Source: UBA2029 sp037447125
GTDB lineage: Bacteria; Chloroflexota; Anaerolineae; Aggregatilineales; Aggregatilineaceae
DNA: 25,519 nucleotides
Reading direction: 5' to 3'
NCBI GenBank assembly: GCA_037447125.1
Contig: JBBIHG010000048.1
Span: 1 to 25,519, forward strand
Below, piece by piece: positions 1-6,642 of this stretch. Each line of letters opens with the position of its first letter. Position 1 is the stretch's first letter. The notes beneath the pieces were generated by a model that did not search any database, was not told the DNA's origin, and saw only the letters and a program-made list of their open reading frames with translations. A program made the position numbers and the translations under genes.

Positions 1-519
1 CTCACCGAAGACGAAATCAGGGCCTTTCGACAGGCAGAAACGCAAACCCGTGACGTGCGTGAACTCAAACGTCTGCAAGCGGTACGCCTGTATGGCATGG
101 GAGAAGCCGTGCCCGCCATCCAGAAGGTGGTGGGGTGTGGTCCGCTGAGTCCCAGACAATGGGCGATCCGGTATAAGCGGGGCGGCCTGGCTGCACTGCG
201 GGTGCGCTGGGCAAAGGGCAATGCCAACAAGCTGACCGACGAGCAGCGAGCGGACCTGGCCGAAAAGCTGAAACACTATACGCCGGACCAGGTGCTTGAG
301 CCCGACATTCGTGTAGAGCGGGGCAGTTTCTGGACCGTGAGCGCCGTGCGGATCGTGGTGCAACGGTGGTACGGTGTGTCGTATCGCAGCACGCGGTCGT
401 ACCGTACGCTGCTGCACCGGTGTGGCTTGAGCTATCAAAAGGCAGCAAAGGTCTACCGGTCGCAGCCCAGTGCGGCGCGGGTAGCAGACTTTGAAGCGGA
501 GCTGGAAAAAAGTGACTGA
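1..519 (+). CDS. IS630 transposase, N-terminal part (5' partial)
   Basis: This is the DNA-binding half of an IS630-type transposase. The frame is open from base 1; a GTG at 55 is the first possible start in the window, but the 18 codons before it (LTEDEIRAFRQAE...) look like the usual IS630 N-terminus, so the true start is upstream. A helix-turn-helix region (GMGEAVPAIQKVVGCGPLSPRQW, in part) is followed by the family's typical GG-L linker (RYKRGGLAAL). The frame stops at TGA 517-519, just after a run of six A at 506-511. The catalytic half continues in the next frame from within the overlap. A +1 shift, or loss of one A by slippage in that run, joins the two halves cleanly (AELEKKVTDFIQDH). 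It may be programmed or a decay mutation. Confidence 0.75.
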   Translation, partial: LTEDEIRAFRQAETQTRDVRELKRLQAVRLYGMGEAVPAIQKVVGCGPLSPRQWAIRYKRGGLAALRVRWAKGNANKLTDEQRADLAEKLKHYTPDQVLEPDIRVERGSFWTVSAVRIVVQRWYGVSYRSTRSYRTLLHRCGLSYQKAAKVYRSQPSAARVADFEAELEKSD

Positions 520-1063
520 CTTCATCCAGGATCATCCCGATGGGGTTATCCTGGCGGTTGATCAGATGAGCCTGTACTTTCAGGCCACCATGACCCGTAT
601 GTGGGCACCGCGCGGTCAGACCCCCACGATCCGGGTCGCCACACAGCGTGATCATGTGCATTTCTACGGCGGGTTGAACGTGCGCTCGGGTCATGAACTC
701 GCCCTGAACCTCCCTGTGCAATCGGGGGAAATGACCTGCCATTTTCTTGATCATGTGCAAACGGCCTATCCGGGACGGGCGCTGCTGATCCTGTGGGATC
801 GGGCCAAATGGCACAAAGGCAACGTGGTGCAAGACTATCTGGCTGAGCACCCACACATTGAAACGCTGCATTTTCCGCCAGGCTGTCCGCAGCTTAACCC
901 GCAGGAGCACGTGTGGGAACGTACACGCGATGCCGTGAGCCATAACCATACCCGGACTGATTTTCCAGCCCTGGTCCGCGCTTTTCGTCGTCATCTCGAA
1001 ACGACTTGTTTTCAGTTCGAGTGGATCGAGAAGTACGTAGTGCCAACATTGTTAGCACGCTAA
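491..1063 (+). CDS. IS630 transposase, DDE catalytic part
   Basis: This is the catalytic half of the IS630-type transposase. The three acidic residues are visible: Asp in LAVDQMSLYF (codon 560-562), Asp in LILWDRAKWHK (codon 797-799) and Glu in CPQLNPQEHVWE (codon 904-906). The PxLNPxExxW context of the last one is a strong family marker. The listed TTG at 491 is only the first possible start of this frame; translation more likely enters from the upstream frame at the A-run 506-511. Together the halves give about 350 residues, the normal IS630 transposase length, so the element lacks no domain. Whether it is active depends on the frameshift. Confidence 0.75.
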   Translation: MKRSWKKVTDFIQDHPDGVILAVDQMSLYFQATMTRMWAPRGQTPTIRVATQRDHVHFYGGLNVRSGHELALNLPVQSGEMTCHFLDHVQTAYPGRALLILWDRAKWHKGNVVQDYLAEHPHIETLHFPPGCPQLNPQEHVWERTRDAVSHNHTRTDFPALVRAFRRHLETTCFQFEWIEKYVVPTLLAR

Positions 1064-1331
1064 TTGCCTTGTCCATTACCCCATCTCGTTCTCGCCCCCA
1101 AATCCGAATGCACCCTTAAGCCACCCTTCATTGTCCGCTTACGATCTGAAAGAAATGAAGCCGCAACTGCAATATGCGTTGCTTGCTATGTGATAGTTGC
1201 CCTGCATGTCTCTATAAGCCTGGGGCAGTGATCCGGCCCCTTCGTCCCGTGCTGGCAGATGGCTCCGATCGGCCAGGCAGGCAATCGCCTGGAAGCCGCC
1301 GCGCTAGGGTAGCTCAGTATCGGCGGAGCCG
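1064..1331. other. intergenic, possible weak terminator for the minus-strand gene
   Basis: This stretch separates the transposase from the end of the chimeric gene. A short inverted repeat CCAGGC (1273-1278) / GCCTGG (1287-1292) lies about 40 bases past the stop of the minus-strand gene and could be part of a terminator, but no T-run follows. No gene or recognised RNA is seen. The right end of the insertion sequence should lie here but I could not delimit it. Confidence 0.3.
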
Positions 1332-2528
1332 CTAGTTGCCGTTCAACCGCCGGGGCATGATCGCTCGGGCGGCGTTCGCCCCGTTGGTGATGACCTCGAC
1401 CGCCATTTCGTAGGCCGTGGATAGCACTGGCTCGGTCAGCACCTCTGGCGGACGGCCATCGGCCACGATGCGCCCCGCTTTCATGACGATGACGTGATGC
1501 ACATAGAGCAGGGCGCTGTTGGGGTTGTGCGAGGAGATCACGAATGACACATCCTGCCCGGCCAACTGGCTGACCGTCTCCAGCACGCGGTGCTGATTGC
1601 GCGGGTCGAGATGGGCGGTTGGCTCGTCGAGCAGCAGGACTTCCGCCTGCGGGCCGAGCACCGCGCCGAGCAGGGACATGGCGTCCTGCAAAGCCTGTGG
1701 CGATTCACCCTCGAAACGGAGGATGGGCACGCCCAACGCGGCAGCAGCGTCAAGCCAGCCCGTGCGCGTGCTGGCCAGGATCAGGTCGGGCTTCAGGGCG
1801 GCCAGCTCCTCGATGTTCGCCTCCTGCTGGTTGAGCGTCGAGACGGCGTTGGCGATCGCCTCGAAGTTAGGGTCGAGCTTCAGCATCCCCGCTTTGCCTT
1901 CGGGATCGCGCGCGCCCAGGTACCCGGCCACAACAAGCCGGTCCGCCGCGCCCACTCCGTAGACGTAATAGGTGGCGATGCTGTAGGGGGACGCAATCCG
2001 CCGCACCGGCTGGGGCACGCGGACAGTGGCCCCCGACTGGTCCACGATCTCGATGGCGGCGGGCAGCAGCCCCAGGTCAATGGCTATCTGCTGCCCGTCG
2101 GGGCCGGTGACGAAGCGCAGAAAATCGCGGGCCAGCGCGTCGCGGGGGTCGAGCGTCCCGCCGCATGAGTTGCTGGCCAGGTAGCGCGCCCCCAGGCCGG
2201 GCAGCAGCAGGAATACGTCGCTGATGTAGCCGCACTCGAAGGTGATAGGCGGGATTTCTTCATAGGCGTCGGTGACGATAACCGCGGCTTCGTTGGCGCG
2301 CGCTGCGACCTCTGCCGCCGTGCTGGCAAACTCCAACTGGAGCGCAGCCCTGCCTTCGGTGACGGACGCATAGGCGGCAGCCCATGCCTCGACAGGCTCG
2401 CGCGCCGACTCCAGCGCCAGCACGACCAGGCCGTCAGTGACCTGGGCACGTGCGGGCAACGCGCCCGGCGCGACGACACTCACCAGCAGCACAACCAGCA
2501 GTCCACAGAACCATGCTCGCCTGGTCAT
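1332..2528 (-). pseudogene. chimera: solute-binding protein fused to C-terminal half of ABC ATPase
   Basis: The start is the ATG at 2526-2528, with AAGGAGAA eight bases upstream; this gives 398 residues. Residues 1-29 are a signal peptide ending ARA-Q. Residues 30-160 resemble a short type-2 periplasmic binding fold, including RDFLRFVTGPDGQQIA. Residues 161-293 resemble a TroA/BtuF-type binding domain (VDQSGATVRVPQPVRRIAS; LAALKPDLILAS). From about residue 294 the sequence becomes an ABC ATPase: Walker B with D-loop (EVLLLDEPTAHLD, 296-308), H-loop (SFVISSHNP, 328-336) and a FecE/BtuD-like tail. Walker A, Q-loop and the LSGG signature are absent, and an ATPase behind a signal peptide would sit outside the cell. 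The simplest reading is an in-frame deletion that removed the rest of the binding protein, a permease and the front of the ATPase. Misassembly is the rival explanation. Confidence 0.75.
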
Positions 2529-3234
2529 CCACTCTTCTCCTTGAAGATGGTCAGCAGAACACACAAACTCAGCCCGTTCTGAGCAGAATCGCCCTGAGGG
2601 AGCTTATGAGCGCGGGAACAGCCAGAGGTTAGGAGAGTTGTTGCGCAACTGGCTCGCCGCTCACCGCACAGACCAGCACCGCCACGAAAAGTCACCAGCG
2701 GAGTACTGGCGATGTGGGCACGACAAACGTGCCCGGCGGGCGCAGTATCTCCTTTCCAAGTCGGTCCTGGCTGCTGCCAGGACGTCGGGAGGCTGTCGCG
2801 TTTCCACGAACAACCCTGATCCCGTCGGGCGCGCACAACGCCTCGACGAGATTCCTCACCCCCAGGCGAGGCGGCCACATGCCCCTGGCGGATAGCCGTA
2901 GGGCAGGCGGCTCGGAGATGTCGGTTAGGAAGGTGCGCGATGGCCCTGGGGCCAGGTCACGCCAGACACGGCGCGGCCAGCGTCCGTGGAACATACCGCG
3001 GGCAGGCGGGAAAGGCAAGGGTTGTATTCTGTATGGGCCACGAACAGGTTGTTGAGCTACTGCAAGAGCGCCCCGTTCCCCGGCCCCTTCCCCCAGTAAG
3101 GCTGGCGATGGCAGGGGCATCAGGGAATTAGCCCCCGGTTGACAGGGGTAGTGGTCAGCCGGGGGCTATCTGCGCTGCAACGCGACTGGCAGCCGCTGAC
3201 TATCGGCGACGCCAGCCGGAGGAGGCCCGTCCGC
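2529..3234. other. 700-base non-coding region with strong hairpins
   Basis: No convincing gene is seen; open frames here on both strands have no family resemblance. Two perfect inverted repeats stand close together upstream of the chimeric gene: GGGCACG/CGTGCCC with a 5-base loop at 2716-2734, and GTCCTGGC/GCCAGGAC with a 4-base loop at 2764-2783. On the minus strand both would lie in the leader of the chimera. I looked for a cobalamin or molybdenum-cofactor riboswitch because the downstream gene is BtuF-like, but did not see the conserved B12 box or equivalent. Around 3080-3117 a C-rich segment (CCCCTTCCCCCAGTAAGG) resembles a dispersed palindromic repeat that translates as PALLGEGAGERG on the minus strand. 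Confidence 0.45.
3129..3168 (-). terminator. terminator hairpin after the CUT2 operon
   Basis: A 15-base stem with one G-T type mismatch (TAGCCCCCGGTTGAC / GTCAGCCGGGGGCTA) and a 10-base loop lies 67 bases past the stop codon of the binding-protein gene, the last gene of the operon. The T-run that would complete a classical intrinsic terminator is missing, so it may act as an RNA 3'-end stabiliser or with Rho. Confidence 0.6.
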
Positions 3235-4188
3235 TTAGAACACGCTGTCCGGGTTGTAGAACCGCGCCACGTTGTCAATCGTGATCAGCGGTGACGGCAG
3301 CACAGTGTTCTTGGGCGCTTCCGCACCAGCCAGGATAGCCATCAGACGGTGGAACGCAGCTCGCCCAATCTGGTCGGAGTTGTTCAGGCCCGTCGCGGCG
3401 TAGTTGGTGCCCTCCATGATCTTGACCAGGGCGGCCTTCTCGCCATCCACGCCGACCAGGAACATCTCGTCGCTGCGGCCGGCGTCGGCGATCACTCGCT
3501 GGGCACCCAGGCACATCGAGTCGTTCTCGCAGAAGACCACGTCAATCTGGTCGTACTTGGCCAGCATATCTTCCATGAGCGTAGCACCGCCGTCGGAGCT
3601 CCATCCACCGAAGTCGGGCGCTACGACCACTTCGATGTTCGATTTCTCGACCTCGGAGAGCATCCCGTTTGTGCGATCCAGGCCGATGGAGTTATCCGCC
3701 GGGCCGCCGCGCAGGACGCACAGGCGACCTTCGCCGCCGAGCCGCTCGACGATATAGGCTCCATCCTGGACACCAATGGTGTAGTTGTCCGGCCCGATCC
3801 AGCTTGTGTAGTCGCCGCCTTTGAGCAGGCGGTCAACCAAGACCACCGGCACTCCCGCCGCTTGAATGGCATCCAGCGCCGCCGGTGCAGCCTCTAGCCA
3901 TGCCCCGCTGATGATGATCCCGTCCGGGTTCTGGGCCAGCACATCCTCAACATCCGAAGTGAGTTTGGCTGCATCACCATTGGCGTCGGTGATGATCAGC
4001 TCGATGTTGGGGTAAAAGGCCGCCTCTTCCTCGACGGCCTGCGACATGCCGATGAAGTAGGGGCAGCACAGCGAGAAGTTCACCATGGCGATGCGCATGG
4101 TCTCTTTGGTCTGCGCAGCAGCCGGGACGAACGCCCCCGCCGCGAGCACCACCACCAAGACCAGGCAGACCAGCATTTTAGCTTTCAT
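3235..4188 (-). CDS. ribose-type (CUT2) ABC transporter, sugar-binding protein
   Basis: This is a 317-residue extracytoplasmic binding protein of the RbsB/Peripla_BP_4 type. Residues 1-25 form a signal peptide cut at AAA-Q with no lipobox cysteine. The two-lobe fold is evident from MRIAMVNF at the first strand, DGIIISG and VPVVLVDR at the lobe crossovers, and DVVFCENDSMCLGA with FLVGVDG in the second lobe. Asp and Arg residues usual for sugar contacts are present (ITDANGD, VDR, ENDSM). A vicinal Cys pair (41-42, FSLCCPYF) sits in the first binding loop, where RbsB proteins usually have an aromatic residue nearby. The ATG at 4186-4188 has a GAGGAG nine bases upstream. It is the last gene of the dehydrogenase-ATPase-permease operon; the exact ligand cannot be read from sequence. 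Confidence 0.9.
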   Translation of the reverse strand: MKAKMLVCLVLVVVLAAGAFVPAAAQTKETMRIAMVNFSLCCPYFIGMSQAVEEEAAFYPNIELIITDANGDAAKLTSDVEDVLAQNPDGIIISGAWLEAAPAALDAIQAAGVPVVLVDRLLKGGDYTSWIGPDNYTIGVQDGAYIVERLGGEGRLCVLRGGPADNSIGLDRTNGMLSEVEKSNIEVVVAPDFGGWSSDGGATLMEDMLAKYDQIDVVFCENDSMCLGAQRVIADAGRSDEMFLVGVDGEKAALVKIMEGTNYAATGLNNSDQIGRAAFHRLMAILAGAEAPKNTVLPSPLITIDNVARFYNPDSVF

Positions 4189-4264
4189 TGCTCAATCTCC
4201 TCATAACTATTGACGGCGAGCGTGATAGAGACATTCCTTGCGTTTCCGCGTTACGCGCTGTCAC
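4178..4264 (-). CDS. possible 28-residue leader ORF overlapping the binding-protein start
   Basis: The 122-base gap between permease and binding protein holds a near-perfect Shine-Dalgarno sequence (AAAGGAGGTG, minus strand of 4274-4283) that does not serve the binding protein. Eleven bases after its core a GTG (4262-4264) opens a 28-codon frame, MTARNAETQGMSLSRSPSIV and eight more residues, ending at TAA 4178-4180, inside the first codons of the binding-protein gene. Stop and start thus overlap, which would couple their translation. No family is recognised. It may be a coupling device that lifts binding-protein output, or chance. Confidence 0.3.
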   Translation of the reverse strand: MTARNAETQGMSLSRSPSIVMRRLSNES

Positions 4265-4310
4265 GATTGTCTTCACCTCCTTTGTTCGCCTGAACAGATC
4301 GCAGCGTATA

Positions 4311-5321
4311 CTACTGCTTGCGACGGGCCAGAACCGCGGCCACGATGATGACGCCCTTGAGAATCTGCTGGTAGTAGGACTGCACGTTATAGAGGTTGAG
4401 CAGGTTGTTGATCAGCCCCAGGACAAGCACACCGCCGAATGTGCCAGGGACACTCCCGCCTCCGCCACCCAGGATAGCTCCGCCGATGACGGCTGCGGCA
4501 ATGGCGTCAAGTTCGTACCCTCCGCCCAGGCTAGGCTGGGCGATCCCCAGCCGGGCGGCCATCAGCACCCCGGCCATGGCCGAGCACAGACCGGAGAGGA
4601 TGTAGGCCAGGACGATGCGGTTCTCCACATTGATGCCGGCCAGCCTGACCGCTTCTTCGTTCCCGCCAATAGCCACAATAGCCCGCCCGGCGGTCGTCCG
4701 GTTCAGAAACAGCCAGGCCAGCGGGTAACAGGCGATCATGATCACGGTCGCCACTGCCACCGGGCCGATGAAACCGCCGACAAAACCGCCCAAGAGTCCG
4801 CGGAATTCAGGGTTGATCGGCGTCTGCGGGGTGTCCGAGTACACATAGACCAGCCCGCGGATCGCCCCCATGGTGGCCAGGGTGACGATGAATGGCGCCA
4901 GCTTGAAACGCGCCACCAGGATGCCATTCACTGCTCCGGCGATCACGCCAGCCGCAAGCGCGATGAGGATCGCGGGCAGCAGGGGCATATCGCTTTGCAG
5001 ACCGGACGCCAGAATCCCGGCCAGCGCGACCACAGAGCCGACCGAAAGATCGATGCCGCCGGTCAAGATCACGATGAGCATACCCAGGCTGATCAGGCCA
5101 TTGGGAGCAATCTGCCGGAGCAGGTTGCTCTGATTGCGCTGGGTGAAGAACACATCGGTGTTCGCAGCAGCAATCAAGCCTCCGATGACAAGGACGGCCA
5201 TGAACCCCCAATCCGCCCAATGGTGACGGACACCCTCCCTCATCATCTGGCCTGGCTGCGAGGACCAGCCCGCACGCAGGGCACTCCTTAGCCTACTCAC
5301 ATGGGATGAAGATGTCTGCAT
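4311..5321 (-). CDS. ribose-type (CUT2) ABC transporter permease
   Basis: This 336-residue integral membrane protein is the RbsC-type channel subunit. The hallmark ILTGGIDLSVGSVVALAG motif lies near residues 85-102, and the cytoplasmic EAA-like loop AIGGNEEAVRLAGINV lies near 218-233. About eight to ten hydrophobic segments can be drawn, as is usual for BPD_transp_2 permeases. The N-terminal 35 residues are hydrophilic and a little longer than in E. coli RbsC; an internal start at Met26 or Met27 is possible. The upstream ATPase gene ends 7 bases before this ATG (5319-5321), and GAGG lies just in front of it, so the two are translated as neighbours in one operon. Confidence 0.92.
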   Translation of the reverse strand: MQTSSSHVSRLRSALRAGWSSQPGQMMREGVRHHWADWGFMAVLVIGGLIAAANTDVFFTQRNQSNLLRQIAPNGLISLGMLIVILTGGIDLSVGSVVALAGILASGLQSDMPLLPAILIALAAGVIAGAVNGILVARFKLAPFIVTLATMGAIRGLVYVYSDTPQTPINPEFRGLLGGFVGGFIGPVAVATVIMIACYPLAWLFLNRTTAGRAIVAIGGNEEAVRLAGINVENRIVLAYILSGLCSAMAGVLMAARLGIAQPSLGGGYELDAIAAAVIGGAILGGGGGSVPGTFGGVLVLGLINNLLNLYNVQSYYQQILKGVIIVAAVLARRKQ

Positions 5322-5328
5322 GTCTGCC

Positions 5329-6639
5329 TCATGCTTGTTGGTTCGCGACAGCGGCCAATGCGAGCAGTTTCTCCTCGGTCGCCTGGGCTTTGGCGAGTTC
5401 GCCTACCAGACGGCCCTCGCGCATCACCAACACCCGGTCACTCATACCCAGGATTTCCGGCATCTCCGACGAAATGAGCAGAATGGCCCGTCCCTGGTCT
5501 GCCAGGCCGCGGATGATCTGATAAATCTCCACCTTCGTCGCCACATCTACGCCGCGCGTCGGCTCGTCCAGGATCAAGATGTCGGCGTGGACGAGCAGCC
5601 ATTTGGCAAAGACCACCTTCTGCTGGTTGCCGCCGCTGAACTGCCTGACCAGCCGTTCCAGGTGGGGCGGGCGGATGTTCAGTTCCCGGATCTTGGCCTG
5701 GATGCGATCCGTCTGCTGGCGGCGGTTGAGGAGCCCCCACTGACTGATCTCCGGCAGCGAGGCCAGGCTCGCGTTGTCGCGCATGGAGCAGGTCATGACA
5801 AGCCCATCACGTTTGCGGTCTTCGGTGAGGTAGGCAATTCCNNNNNNNNNNNNNNNNNNNNNNNNNNNNNNNNNNNNNNNNNNNNNNNNNNNNNNNNNNN
5901 NNNNNNNNNNNNNNNNNNNNNNNNNNNNNNNNNNNNNNNNNGTCTCGCTGGGCCGCACCGTCCCCACCAGCTCTCCGTCCTTGAGGACGGTGATCCGGTC
6001 TGCGACCTCGAATAGCTCGTCAATCCGGTGCGAGATATACAGCACGAGTGTGGATTGCTCCCTCTTGAGCTGGCGGATGAGGGCGAAGAGGGATTTGATC
6101 TCCTCGTGCGACAGCACAGCCGAAGGCTCGTCCAGAATGAGAATGCGCGGTTTGCCGGCCAGCGCCTTGGCGATCTCCACCATCTGCTGATGGGGAACGC
6201 TCAGACGCGAGACGCGCGTTTTCACGTTGAAGCCACTGAAACCGATCCCTTCCAGGATGTCCTGGGCCTGGCGATGAGCGCTTGGCCAGTCCACCAGCCA
6301 CCTGAAGCTGCCGGTGGGCATCTGCCCCATCAGGATGTTCTCCGTGATGGAGAGGTGGGGCACCAGACTGAACTCCTGATAGACGGCGCGGATGCCCAGT
6401 TCGTGCGCCCGGAAGGGGCTGTCTATTTCGACCAGCCTATCGTCGAGCAGAATCCGGCCCGCGTCGCGCTTGACTGCCCCGGACAGAATCTTGACCAGCG
6501 TGGACTTGCCCGCCCCGTTCTCTCCGACAATGGCGTGCACTTCCCCGGCGACAGCCGAAAAATCAACGGCTCGCAGCGCCTGAGTGCTCTCGTAGCTTTT
6601 GCTGATCTGTCGCATCTGGAGCAGAGGTGGCTCTGTCAT
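5329..6639 (-). CDS. ribose-type (CUT2) ABC transporter ATPase (contains assembly gap)
   Basis: This is an RbsA/MglA-type double ATPase. The first nucleotide-binding domain is complete: Walker A GENGAGKST, signature region SRLSVPHQQM, Walker B ILILDEPSAVLS and H-loop YISHR. The second domain shows signature FSGGNQQK, Walker B ILILDEPTRGVDV and the SSEMPE tail typical of the family. The run of N falls between the domains and removes the front of domain two, including its degenerate Walker A. Compared with the family length of about 500 residues, roughly 300 bases rather than 100 are probably missing, so the listed length is a placeholder. It starts 3 bases after the dehydrogenase stop. It powers the permease next to it. 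Confidence 0.92.
   Translation of the reverse strand: MTEPPLLQMRQISKSYESTQALRAVDFSAVAGEVHAIVGENGAGKSTLVKILSGAVKRDAGRILLDDRLVEIDSPFRAHELGIRAVYQEFSLVPHLSITENILMGQMPTGSFRWLVDWPSAHRQAQDILEGIGFSGFNVKTRVSRLSVPHQQMVEIAKALAGKPRILILDEPSAVLSHEEIKSLFALIRQLKREQSTLVLYISHRIDELFEVADRITVLKDGELVGTVRPSEXXXXXXXXXXXXXXXXXXXXXXXXXXXXXXXXXXGIAYLTEDRKRDGLVMTCSMRDNASLASLPEISQWGLLNRRQQTDRIQAKIRELNIRPPHLERLVRQFSGGNQQKVVFAKWLLVHADILILDEPTRGVDVATKVEIYQIIRGLADQGRAILLISSEMPEILGMSDRVLVMREGRLVGELAKAQATEEKLLALAAVANQQA
5842..5941. other. assembly gap (100 N)
   Basis: Exactly 100 unknown bases, the usual filler for a gap of unknown size. It shows that the window is a scaffold, so joins elsewhere may also be imperfect. By comparison with RbsA proteins the true gap is nearer 300 bases. 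Confidence 0.98.
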
Positions 6640-6642
6640 CCG

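Larger units (their letters stand above)
1..1063 (+). mobile_element. IS630-family insertion sequence, left end outside window
   Basis: The element is recognised from its transposase, which reads in two overlapping frames (1-519 and 491-1063) and carries a DDE catalytic triad. The open frame already runs at base 1, so the left terminal repeat and the start codon lie outside the window. I could not identify the right terminal inverted repeat or the TA target duplication in the bases after 1063, so the right boundary is only the end of the coding part. Confidence 0.8.

Noticed and set aside
1306..1352. tRNA-like string GGTAGCTCAGT followed later by GTTCAA
   Set aside because: The spacing between the D-arm-like and T-loop-like parts is far too short for an anticodon arm, no acceptor stem pairs, and the string runs into the end of the chimeric gene.
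2529..2880. cobalamin or molybdenum-cofactor riboswitch upstream of the BtuF-like chimera
   Set aside because: The conserved B12 box and the corresponding core sequences are not visible on the minus strand; only unrelated hairpins are.
2525..3131. several open frames of 60-140 codons in the long non-coding region
   Set aside because: They overlap each other on both strands, include a known type of repeat translation (PALLGEGAGERG) and have no family likeness.
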